Shown: positions 24,140 through 34,685 of the stretch, in pieces
Position numbering within the stretch: position 1 is the first letter of the stretch
Layout: every line of letters starts with the position of its first letter
Assembly (NCBI RefSeq): GCF_050908995.1
Contig: NC_135123.1
Coordinates: 16,616,001 to 16,680,000, forward strand
Source of the DNA: Andrena cerasifolii
Lineage: Eukaryota; Arthropoda; Insecta; Hymenoptera; Andrenidae
DNA length: 64,000 nucleotides
Direction: 5' to 3'
Made by a program: the position numbers and the translations under genes
Notes under the pieces: model-generated
What the model was told of the DNA's origin: nothing
Database searches by the model: none
The model's input: only the letters and a program-made list of their open reading frames with translations

Positions 24140-25608
24140 TTCCACAAACCCTCTGACATAATTCAAAGTAGCCCTACCTTCTGAGAAACATAACAGTGTT
24201 CCAATATATTTTTTTCTGCATGTATAACCTCAAAGTTTTAAAATAAAAATTTCACTAACAAATATAGACATTCCACTTGGGATTTCCGCTTAGGCTACCA
24301 ATCATTATACAGTTTACCATACGTACAGTCCTCGAACGCACACCCCAAACAGAAATTCTAAGGAAAATTGCAAAGAATCGTAAAAGCCTGCCTGTGTCGC
24401 TCCACACGTTCCAGCGCGGCCACTGATAAAAATGCTAAGCGAACCGCAAACAGGACGGAACAAGCGATCAATTTGCCTCGCAAACGTTATCAGACCGTTT
24501 CATTAAAGAGTAATACGCAGTTTGAAACCAATCACCCGGCGAAAATGTAATGCAAACCGCTACGAAATAGGTCAGATAGACAAAAGCTATCAGCTACCTA
24601 TAGAGACGCTTCGTTGAACCATTTTATTACGAGGTGAAAAAAAGGCTTTTCTGGCGAAAGTGCCGTGAAAAAAATCGTGACACGGAAGGGGCCGAAGCGA
24701 CCGTTGGATAAAATGAAAGTTAAAAGTCGGTGGTAGTTTGATGGAATGCAGTTTCTCGAGAGATTGGACAGTTACTGATAATTCCGAAGATTCTCGATGG
24801 TTGGACGTCTGCTCTGTGAAAAACTCGCTGCTCGTGGTCGTTCCATCGCGCTAATGTCGGGGAACATTAGCTAATGAGTTGCTCAGTCAAAGATGACAAG
24901 GACGAGATAATGTTACTTATATTCCTGGCATCGGTGGTAACGTAAAAATGCATCGCCACGTTGCGAATCAGCTTTTTTGCGCTGATAGCTTTTTACAGCA
25001 GGAATGACGTTCTAGGTATTGCGCGGTTGTTATTTATGGCACTGCTCCACAGTGATGTGTGGAACGTAATTCGTAACGTGGTTGGGGGAGAAGCCGAGAA
25101 GAATTGAAGGCAAAGCGGGACTTTTCGTGTGAAGTTTCATGGGCAAATCAATTTCGAAATTTGATATAGTTTCTTTGCACTTTCATTATTTCCACCTGTG
25201 TTCGTGTTTATAGGTGATGATGTCTAAGTGATCGCAAATTGTTAAGTTCTTGTGAAGCCTAAAGAAGTATCAGCATTCCAAGGAATCGTAATTTGTATCT
25301 GACGAAACTATTCGATAGTAAAATTTATATAAAATTCTATGTATTTTTAAAAAGTAAGAAGGACCCCATAAAAATACACCGCAATTAGCTTACAAAGCTA
25401 CTACCAAACTCTGAAATGATACGATTTTCTAGAAAGGAAACCCAAGAATCCTTCCACTTACTGAAAATTAATTTCTTTCTGCCAATCTGTTGCACAGGTA
25501 ATAATACTAAATTATACTGCATCATAATAACCAGAAATGATGCAAGTGATGAGAAGAGTCATCACTTACGAAACACGTATTTTGAACATAGTTGTTACTT
25601 TAACATTT
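24140..25608. other. Gene-free region
   Basis: No gene is supported. The longest frames are about 60 codons. Moderately GC-rich patches are mixed with AT-rich DNA. Confidence 0.55.
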
Positions 25609-25850
25609 AGGGTGGGTGTGCCGTTTGTGGCCATTGCACTGTTTCTGGCCATGTGCATAATTATCTTATTTTTAAATTGCTCGCAGATCATTATTACGTG
25701 GATAATTTCACACGGTAAATATTTTGTTTAGTATACCGCCAGAAATACAAGGTTACATTTATTGCTTACACGGAAAAATATGATATGTTTTAAGAAGTGG
25801 CCAAAACTGGTACAATACCTTAAAGTGGCCGCAAATGGTGCATCTACCCT
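25609..25850 (+). mobile_element. Miniature element with doubled-motif inverted ends, member 1
   Basis: The left end is AGGGTGGGTGTGCC, then GTGGCCA, then CTGGCCA. The right end on the minus strand is AGGGTAGATGCACC, then GCGGCCA, then GTACCAGTTTTGGCCA. Each end therefore carries the motif ACC-N-TGGCCA twice. The element is about 242 bp with an AT-rich interior and no coding. It shares its end design with 31821-31991 and 54051-54280. No clear target duplication was found. Confidence 0.7.
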
Positions 25851-26616
25851 GCCCCTGCGGAAAGCGAAAATGCCGCGAAAAATAAAGTCATTTCCCAACG
25901 GAACGGAGAAGACCACGTCTCTGCAAATCTTTACAGGATTTCATTACGTCAGGCGGCCGAGTTGCGTCGCGCGTATATAACGGGACACGAGCAAGCAATA
26001 ATCCAGCGATCCTTCTTCTTTCGCGCGAAATGCAGCGGTGTTTGCGACGGAGAAGGGACACGCGGACCGCAAAACCGACAGGATTTCGCCAGACGCGTAA
26101 CAAACGCCCTCGCCCGCGCGGGAATTCGAAACGTTAATATCGCGGAGATCCATGGGGGCGGACGTAATTTTTTCGACACGTGAACGTTTTCGCGACAACC
26201 GGCCTGCTTGTTGGATAATTGCACAAAGGGTCGCGTGTCATCAATAATTCAAAACTTGCGTGGACCGGTGGGTAATGCGATTTTCGGGTCGGCTGCCCCA
26301 TACGCCTGTGCGTCCCTCCCCTCTGCCCATGAAATCGCAGACTTGAAGCTGGTCGGATAACGAAAAAGTGGAGGGTGTAACGTGGATGGGAGAATGAAAT
26401 ATCTATTCATTTGTCTGTGTTTAACTGGGGGCTGTGTTTTTTGTGCTTTCGCCAAAAGCAGGGGGATATAAAACGAGGGTGGGGGTGGGGCGAGTGAACC
26501 GAATGTTTTCACGGAGATTAATTTTTGCAGAAGTGGAACAGGCTTTTTTCGAGGAAAAGTGGTCGCGAATGTTGAGACTTTGTTTTGGAATTGTGGGTAT
26601 AATTACAGCGACGAAA
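25851..26616. other. CpG-rich gene-free block
   Basis: 25900-26350 is CpG-rich and open on both strands in several overlapping frames (25949-26224 and 25944-26198 minus, 25962-26183 plus). That pattern argues for stop-poor composition rather than a gene. A TATATAA word lies at 25974 between GC-rich flanks. No transcript can be defended. Confidence 0.5.
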
Positions 26617-26618
26617 TA

Positions 26619-26766
26619 TTAGGTCGGCTCTGTGGAAAAGTTCGTTCGCTTTATTGAACCAGAGTCTTTGTTGAAAATAAAAATATATTACAAGCTTTTT
26701 TTGATCAAAGTATTTTCCTTGACTATCTATGAGCTTTTGCCACTTTTCTGGTAAATGTACAAGTAG
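26619..26766 (-). mobile_element. mariner 3'-end remnant with transposase C-terminus
   Basis: The element boundary TTAGGTCGGCTCTGTGG follows a TA at 26617-26618, as expected for mariner, which inserts at TA. Translating the minus strand gives LPEKWQKLIDSQGKYFD, the conserved C-terminal stretch of mariner transposases (LP-RWQK-ID--G-YFD). Upstream of HLPEKW the similarity stops abruptly at about 26766, so the D,D34D catalytic core and the other inverted end are missing. The frame runs through to the terminus without the usual stop just after YFD. It is a 5'-truncated, inactive fragment. Confidence 0.88.
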
Positions 26767-28556
26767 GTGTAGTGAAAACAGACATTTCGTATACTTAACA
26801 TCACCCGACAGTCAAGAAATTCTTGCGTTCACCTAATATGTACAAGGGATATAGATTTTTAACGCGTCTGTACACGTTTATTGAATGTGTTGGTTTTAAA
26901 AATCAAAATTGCATTAAGGATACTTTGCGATGCATTGCTGAATTCAGCTTGCCATCGTTGAAATTAAAATATCGCAGTCGCCTTAATACATCACGTACAC
27001 AATGAATGCAAAGGACAAGAAAAGTAGGAAAAAAGAAAGTCCTGAAATAAAATATATTTCATTAGTTGTACTGTTTTCTGAAGTTTTGTTAGTTAGCAAA
27101 TAGGATATTATTACACACGGTGATTCCCAATATCAGACACAGTTCAACCCCCTTTTCCTGTATAATTTACAGCCTCTGACAAAAAGAAAAAATCGTGTAT
27201 TCGAATTCAACAGTAAAGTTGAAGCAGTATTTCTATGCCTTCTTATTTCAATAACCACTCCTTCTTCATCCTTTGCACACGTTCCATACATCCACATTCA
27301 ACAAAGCGCACAAAAACGAACAATTGCGTCAAAGAAAGTCCCACGAATCAGTTAATCTCACCACCTATTCGCGTCAAGACACATAATGCAACGCGTAACT
27401 AGTAACCGATGATTTCTAGCGCAACACGAAACGAACACGTTCTCGTTTTCGATCCTACAGAGATCGCCCCATCAAACGCTGTTTTTGATATGTATATCTC
27501 CAAGCTCCGGGAGGATTTCCCCAAGGCTAAAGGGTTTATTGCGGTCCGTGTAAAGAACGGGGTTGCACGCCAAGTTGCTCATAAAATTATTAATTGAAAC
27601 GTCAATTGCGTCGGGGAATAATTTATTCCAGGCGCACACCTAGCGCTGCTTGCGCGCAACTTCCAGTCACGCACGTTGGCCCGTATCAAAGCTCAAAGAA
27701 AGAAGTTCCACGGGAAAGGAGCGGCTGGCTACGAGCAAAGGGACGTGAATCGCGTTACTAGGATGTCGTCGACAAAACAAGATAAAGCTTGGAAGCTGAG
27801 TTACCAGGGGAGGATGATTTTTCCTACTGGTCTTTTTAGGGGAGGGAGTGTTGGGGGATGCGAAGTGGGACACATACTTGTAATGATGGCGGAGGACAAC
27901 GAGCGCTGCAAACGGGTTGAGTCGAAATGGAGGACTGGGAGGAGATGGTAATTAATACGCAGGAGCACGGAAGAATTGGGGAAGATTGTGACAGTGTTCT
28001 GTTAGCTTGAACATTAAGTTCGTTTGGGGTGTGAACTGACATATAGTGTCCTTTACATTTTTGGTTTAAGGTGATCTGAGATTTTAGTTGGTGTCTTAGG
28101 ACAGGAGTGTCGAATAAAATTGCTCCGTGTTATCTTTATTCGTCGAATAAAGAAATTGACTGTATTCGTTCAATAATCTAAAGTTGAAGTAACTTTCATT
28201 TGATGCGTTATTTAAATAATTTGTTATTTAGTTAATGCCTAACTCTGGTTAATTCTTATGAAAATCTATGTCAATTTTTAAACTTGTCTCAATAAAATTC
28301 TGCAATGATTAATTTTCTACTAATTTTTCCCCTATTAAAAACTGTCTGGCACGTCAGCAATTTGAGAAATATTATTTATAAATTTTTGGCACGCGTAGAT
28401 AAAAAGGTTCGCCTCCCCTGTCATAGGAGGATTTAGAGAACTCCAGACTCGTTTTGTAGGGTTTTCCTTTACACAAATAATGTAAAGGAGTAAAAGTATG
28501 TGACTTGTAGTCTTGAAACCCAAAGTATTGGTTTTCATAATTTTCTCTTATACACA
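26767..28556. other. Gene-free region
   Basis: No gene is supported. 27600-27950 is GC-richer, with a 91-codon frame (27676-27951, plus) that overlaps minus-strand frames and has no recognised domain. Near 28134-28152 a short palindrome (CTTTATTCG-T-CGAATAAAG) is present. Confidence 0.5.
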
Positions 28557-28558
28557 TA

Positions 28559-28801
28559 TCGATGGCTTGGTGCACAAATATTGTATGTCCACTTTTAGCG
28601 TTTTCCAGAAAAACAGGTTTAAAGGTGCATGAGATTGAGGAGTATAGAATGAACAAAATTATTATTTTTAACAAATTTATGCAAAAGATATAAATGTGAT
28701 TTTTATACAGCATGAAGAAACAGTCAAGAGCTATTTCTTGCATATAATAACTCAAATTTCACAAAAAGTGGACATACAATATTTGTGCACTAAGCCATCA
28801 A
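28559..28801 (-). mobile_element. TA-flanked miniature inverted-repeat element (243 bp), Tc1/mariner-type candidate
   Basis: The left end, TCGATGGCTTGGTGCACAAA, and the right end read on the minus strand, TTGATGGCTTAGTGCACAAA, continue matching through ATATTGTATGTCCACTTTT, giving inverted ends of about 40 bp with only a few mismatches. TA dinucleotides flank at 28557-28558 and 28802-28803. The minus strand stays open for 127 codons (28372-28755), but the protein is not recognisable. The close match of the ends suggests a fairly recent insertion. Confidence 0.82.
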
Positions 28802-31800
28802 TATGTTAATTCTTTGGTTAACCCTCTGGATGCTGACAAATTGAAGGTTGAATTTATCAGCAAGCCGCGTGCGGGACTCGTTCAGTCGCATTTATTAACC
28901 ATAATCACCGAACGCCCACGGGCGTTTTCCGCCCGCACTTCATGTACTGAACAAACGAATATGATATGCACCGCAATATGGTTTGTTTGGTCTAAAAACA
29001 AAACTTACGTATGTAACATTGGATGTTTTGTTAAAAACTAACTGACAGACCGTTAAAAAGTTAAATATATTTTAAAGTACGCGGATCAAATGCACATCGT
29101 CGAGGTTGTATCTAACATCGAGTATAGAAAAATTTAACTTAAAACATTACTCGCTATAATGGAGTGAAAGTCTTGTGTGTGTATGATACATTATTGTTAT
29201 ACATTTTTACTAAAGAAGAGTATTAAATATGGAAGTCCACAGGACAATGAGAAATTTACAATTATAATTGAGTCGAGATTTTATTACCTGAAAATATGAT
29301 TCGCGCAAATTGCATTTTAAATCGTAAAATTACTAACTGCGTTTAGCATGACGGCGTACGCGCCGCGAATAACGAAGTAAATTGAATAAATAATTCTCGA
29401 ATTCCACGCTACGATGGGTCCGCTTCATTGAATATTCGTTATCGCTTCTCCAAAGCAAGACATTAAATGAAAATATCCCCTGCATCGATTCAAGTGACAT
29501 TTCCTCATGTTCCAATAATATCAAAAACAATAATCGACTGCCTCTTTTCCAGTCTTCCTTCCCACTCATCTTAAGCAGCGTTTCCCAAAAACAAAGCTCC
29601 AGTCAAAATGCACTCTGAAAGTCTAAATCAACAGTGACAATAGATTCTCATTAAAATTCACAACTCCGTAAAACAAAACCCAAACAGAATTCTCCTTGCA
29701 TCGTCGACTGACCGTCATCAATTTGAGGTTTTCGATTATCGACGCCAGTGGAGGTGAACTGGCAGATGAGAATTGATTATTCATTTGCGCGGAGCGAGCC
29801 TAAAACATTTCCAGCTAATTTCAAAGTCACCGTTGGACTATTCCGCCGAGGACTGAGCTGGACGAATATCATTCCGCGTAATTCGCGGTTGACGATCGGA
29901 TCGGACGATCAGCTGTATACGATAACATTATCTTCCCGAACTTTCTGTACGTGTAGCCCCGATGTCTGTCTGCTCACGCCAGCCATACACGCTCGCAAAG
30001 GCTGTTCTGGTTCTGCTGTATCACGGGTACACGGTTCCAGCCGATTCCCTTGCGGCGAGGCAACAAAGTTCGCAGGGCTTGTTAGCCCGAGGCGTCTGTC
30101 CGCAGTTCGCGAAATGATCGCTGGCAAGATCGAAGCACCGTGATAACAAAAAAAAAACAAACAAAAAACTTGTACGGGGAGTTGTATGGAATACGGTAAA
30201 AGTGCGTTCCGTTTCCATTTTTCCTTCCATTTCGCGAAAAAGTGTTGCCGACAGAACGAAATCTCATTTAATCGAACGAATTCGAATTGCTTCGAAAGTG
30301 GGCTCTTTCCGTCCAATGACGTAGCGACGACTGCTGTGCGGTAATATCCGCGGTGCCAGCAAATATCTTTTGTAGTTGAGGAACAAGTCTTGTGGTACGG
30401 AGTATAAAATGATACACAACTAGGTTTCAAGAATATTATACAAAACTTCAGAAATATTTAAAAGATCCTCGGCCGCAATTTTAATATGCGGCACTTTAAT
30501 CAAACACTAAAGGTAAGGAATAGAAACCAGAGTCCCTATGCAAAGGCAAAGCAAACAGCAGCCTCTGAGAAAAAATAGAACACTGAACTATCTTCTAGTC
30601 TCGTTTTTAACTCACCACGAAATCATTATTACATTTTCTCAAAGCAGAAAAACGCAATCCATCACAGCATTCCTACAGAAGCCAAGTACATCAGCAACAC
30701 AAAAATTCAGAAGTCGTAACCCAACTTAGAGGTTGATGCGACTTAAAGTAACTAAATTGGAAAAAAAATCCAGCATCCATTTATAAATTCAAAAGAGCCA
30801 TTTCTTAAATTCTTTGCAGCAATTATGGTATCCTCGTAAAGAATCAGAAAGAAGTTCCTCCAAGTCCTGCAATTAATTTTAAATGCCCCCGTACATAAAG
30901 CCTGCAGAGACGCTCGTAATCTGAAAATTTGCGGAGAAACCGCGATCCATTGTAAAAGTGAAGCTCGATGGAAGTCTTATCGATGTGGTATGATTGTCTG
31001 GTCTTCACTCGAGCGTTCGATGACCCGCGGTTTCGCGGCCATGCAACCGAAGAGGATCGCTGGTTTGCGCCAGCTCGAACACCGCGAGCGGAGAATACCG
31101 AGGTGAAACCGACGCTTTGTACCACGAGAGCTTTCGCCGATGCCCTGGCAGAAAGTTGGTGGGCGCTCGTTAAACTGGCAGGGGCCCTGTTCCCTATCCT
31201 CCCCGGGGGAATAGTTCCACGCGGCTTATAAACTTGGCAAACCATAATCGGCTGTCACTAACTTGTCGGCCGTACTGACGAGCCACTGATTCGTAAGTCA
31301 AACCTTGGTGGTCACGCGAGGACGTCAGACGCTCCTCCTTCGCTGTGCCGACGTAATGCCGTCATTACAGTCGGGGATCGATGCGTCCGCGTGCACATTG
31401 GACGCGTTTCTATTTGATTTCGAGGGATGGATTATGATCGCTGCGGAAGCACGCGTTCAAATTTCAACCATGTTCACGCGCATTGTTGTACTGGAGCTCC
31501 TTACGCAGAATTGTTGATTGCATTAGCGCGATATTTCGTAATCGATGAAAATTATTACTTCGCGCTAATTTTAACGATTTTTAATGAAATTCGTACTAAA
31601 TTTTTGGGTTTTTGCAAATTTGAGTTAGTCTGAATAAGTTTTATTTGATACAATTTTTAATGTGACGCGTGTAAGGGGAGATAGGAGGAATGTAGTTGCG
31701 GCAGCGGTGGCTAGGATGAGCGTCTGACCGTAGGCAGACCTTTACTACTTGCGCTCTTATATTTTATTTCCCTCGCTTAATTTTATCACATGGATGAATT

Positions 31801-31820
31801 TTATCTTCGTGTATTTGACT
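28802..31820. other. Gene-free region; TTAACCCT word and two GC-rich blocks
   Basis: At 28818 TTAACCCTCTGGATGCTG looks like a piggyBac-type end, but no AGGGTTAA partner was found. GC-rich blocks lie at 29940-30130 and 30970-31240. The 173-codon minus-strand frame at 29909-30430 and the 133-codon one at 30844-31245 are overlapped by plus-strand frames and show no known domain. A poly-A/AAAC run is at 30147-30166. Confidence 0.45.
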
Positions 31821-31991
31821 AGGATGGGTGTACCAGTAAATGAGCACGTACCAGTGAATGGACAGTTTTTATTAAACCGCGTGAAATAAGTTATTAAAAT
31901 AAACAACTAATTAATTAGAGACTTCTTTTAATAATTTGATAATAGTTTTCATTCATTACCCTTAAATGTTCATTTATTGGTGCGTTTACTC
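31821..31991 (-). mobile_element. Miniature element with doubled-motif inverted ends, member 2
   Basis: The plus-strand end AGGATGGGTGTACC is followed by AGTAAATGAGCAC and GTACCAGTGAATGGACA. The other end on the minus strand is GTAAACGCACCAATAAATGA. The whole element aligns in reverse orientation with 54051-54280 over most of its length, including TCTCTAATTAAWTAGTTG and TTTAATAACTTATTT. About 171 bp, non-coding. Confidence 0.75.
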
Positions 31992-34296
31992 CGTATGGTT
32001 TTAAATATTCCTTTGAAAATTGCTGGGAATAAAAGTTGCTTAGGTTAAGAAAAGGTTCATATAGGTATGCAAATTGGTTTAACATGCATTTCAACGAGAA
32101 ATCTCAGGTTACACCACTCTTTGTATTATTCTTAAATGAAAATGTAAAATTTTATTCCCCGTATGAAATGAAAAGGCACTTTACATGACGAAGTTCGAGG
32201 AGTGAAATATTATTTTAGTCTCATGGCTACGTTCGTGAAATCTCATCGTAACGCTTCTACGCACGAGAAGATAAATCCGAAGTGAAATATTTTGCATGCG
32301 ACTACTTGTCGATTTAAAGTATTTTTAGATTCGAAAGCACATAAAAGTGCCAAATAAATGAATATCGTTAATCTCCTTTTGGGTCTGTTCTAGGCTGTGT
32401 ATATCACAATTACAGGTGCTATTAATAATTCAATGTGAATCGAAACAGGTTGCAAAGCATAAAACTGTGATACTTAGGAAAATTGGAAAAATAGAGCAGT
32501 GGTGGAAAGCGGAGATGACTCTTAACATGATTGATATCAAACGTTAAAATTACAAAAAAATGTATATGGTAGAAAAGTTAAAACTGTACATCAATGTTTT
32601 CACTTCCCCGTCTCAGAATCGATTCGCATTTATTACCTACTATTTCCGTTCCTATAAGTAAAACCTTTGATTAAAGCTTGTTAAAACTTCTTTAATCAAA
32701 TTACGTTTGCAAAAGAGTTCTAAGCAGATCTGCCAAAGTACCTCGCACAGTTCGAAAGTTCCATTTCCAAGAAGGATTAGAGACGCGATAGCTTTATAGA
32801 AACTTTTTATGAGAGTATACATAGCTTCTTGTCTTACATTCTGTCTAAGTTAAATTATTTCATGACCCCAACCAGACGTGTCAGGAGATCACCAAGGTTG
32901 AGAGTTAATTTGTCTTCCCTTTTCGAAATCAGAGAGGACAGAAACTCTCGCTGCAGCAGTTCAGAGAAATTCCCCGTGGTGAGTTCCGCAAGTGCCCCTT
33001 CTTTGGCACCTAGACGCATCCCTCTTCTGAACTCTAGTGACTCCCACAACCCAATCAGCATGCGTCCTACTGTTTCCAAAATCAACGAAACACTCCCAGC
33101 AAGCAAGTTCACGAATAAATCTAAGTCAAAACATTATAATTCGGTGGTTCTCCCCTCGACACGTGTTTAATAATATTTCCACCGATATTAAGTTAATATT
33201 CTCCGGTCTTTTAGAAAACTGTATAGAACACGTGAGTTGAAGAGAAGAACCGAATCTACATAAGAAACAGTCTAAGTACGTAATCTCCGCCATCGTGGGA
33301 GACGTGGGTCATAAGAGATATGCTGAGAGCCGTTCGAAAAGGCCCCTAGGGGGACACCCTTGGGGAACATACAGCTACCACGCGCCTTACTCCGCCTCCA
33401 CTTCAACCCTCCACTATAAGAAACAGATATACCCCATAACAGTCGATTTTGCAGGGTCTTCCCCATGGAAATTGAAACGAACGTATCTCCGGGCTCTCGG
33501 GGGTGGCGAGACTTCCAAATTACTTGGCGCGGCCGCGCGGGGGATAAATAAGCCGCTGCTAAAGGCCTGTTACGTCCGCGGGACATTAAACGGGGGCCGG
33601 GGAGGGACAGTAACGGTTGCAGGGCGCGGAATAATGTTGCCTGCATCAGCAAAAAGTTGCAGCCGAGTTGGTGGAAACGCGGCGAAGACCCTGGCCCGTT
33701 GTTCGTGCGCGCGAGAGCCGCGCGGGTGGGAACGGTAATGGCGGTACTTTGAAAGTATGCTGAAATGTAAACTGGAACGTGTCTCGCGTGGAAGTGGCAG
33801 CGGCCGCGAGGAACGCATCCTCAAACGCGGATATGGCCGCGATGCGCTAACTTGCATTAATTAAAGCAGGGAAAAGCGTTTCGTTCCAATGCTCCCTTGC
33901 CAGAGGAACAGCCGAGGCTCTCCTCCCCTCCACGTCCTTTCGGCACAATGAAACAAGCGAACGAACTAGCTCGCGCTTTTCCAGCTCGGGGGAAACGGGG
34001 CGTCGATGATGCGATTGAGAGGGATTCCAAATTCCGGGGGCGCGATGGATTCTTGCTCGTGGCATCCAAGTTGCGTGCGTTCAGACGTTGGAGGGTGGGA
34101 ATTCATTTACTTCTTTAGAGGGATGTAATCGGAGGAGCGGTGAGTGCTTTAGAAGGATGTGAGTGGGAAATTAGTGGGGTTCTTGGCGAGTATTTTTTGT
34201 ATTGTAATTATCGAATTTCCTTCAGGTCACGAGGTATCTTATTAGTGAAGTGGTGCATATGAAACTGCCGTTTGGCGTAAGGAAGTTTGAATAATA
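31992..34296. other. Gene-free region with a large GC-rich block
   Basis: 33290-34100 is CpG-rich. Its longest frame (33295-33738, plus, 147 codons) is overlapped by minus-strand frames of 126 and 95 codons and matches nothing I know. The AT-rich part, 32000-32850, is featureless. Confidence 0.5.
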
Positions 34297-34392
34297 GTAC
34301 ATTGCGTGACAGGGGAGAGAAGAAAGCGATTTCGACGAGCGTGAAGTTTCACGCGAGGCAAAATCGCGTCTCTCCCTTGTCACGCACAATAC
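34297..34392 (+). ncRNA. 96-nt long stem-loop, candidate small-RNA hairpin
   Basis: The two halves pair along nearly their whole length. GTAC/GTAT ends are followed by CGTGACA-GGGAGAG pairing with CTCTCCC-TTGTCACG, then GCGATTT with AAATCGC, then a perfect GCGTGAA-GT-TTCACGC tip. One small asymmetric bulge (AAGAAA against AC) and one internal loop break the stem. The size suits a microRNA precursor. It directly abuts the foldback element at 34390, so a miniature-transposon origin is equally possible. No known microRNA seed was recognised. Confidence 0.4.
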
Positions 34393-34685
34393 TTTTTTTC
34401 AACACCTGCATGAAAGGTGTGTCTTTGATAGCCTGCTCAGCGATTCGCAAAAAAATACACATGATCGATGACGATTAGTCGAACAAATGCATCTTCATAC
34501 CACAGGGTAACGCCAAACTCCAGTTTCCTTAGGAGCAAAGTAAAAAATGCGAATACGCATGCGCGTAAAGTCTTTTTCCCTTGGGAGAAAAGTAAAAAAC
34601 GCGAATACATATGAAATTTATCATTTTGCTCTCGCTCAGCAGGCGGAAAAAAACACCCATTTTCATGCAGGTGTTGAAAAATATA
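34390..34685. mobile_element. Foldback element with about 65-bp inverted arms
   Basis: The left arm (about 34390-34455) and right arm (about 34620-34685) are reverse complements at roughly 80 percent. They share TTTTCAACACCTGCATGAAA, GGTGT and GCCTGCTSAGCGA. The centre holds a two-copy direct repeat of about 50 bp (GGAGCAAAGTAAAAAATGCG at 34532, echoed by GGAGAAAAGTAAAAAACGCG at 34583). No target duplication is clear. Non-coding. Confidence 0.7.

Noticed and set aside
28818..28840. TTAACCCTCTGGATGCTG as a piggyBac end
   Set aside because: No AGGGTTAA partner within about 600 bp. A single 8-base word is not enough.
29909..30430. 173-codon minus-strand frame
   Set aside because: Overlapped by a 131-codon plus-strand frame, no domain recognised, no splice or promoter context.
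31700..31745. GC-rich patch near GGTGGCTAGGATGAGCG as a tRNA-derived SINE head
   Set aside because: No B-box (GGTTCGANTCC) at the expected distance and no related copies found.
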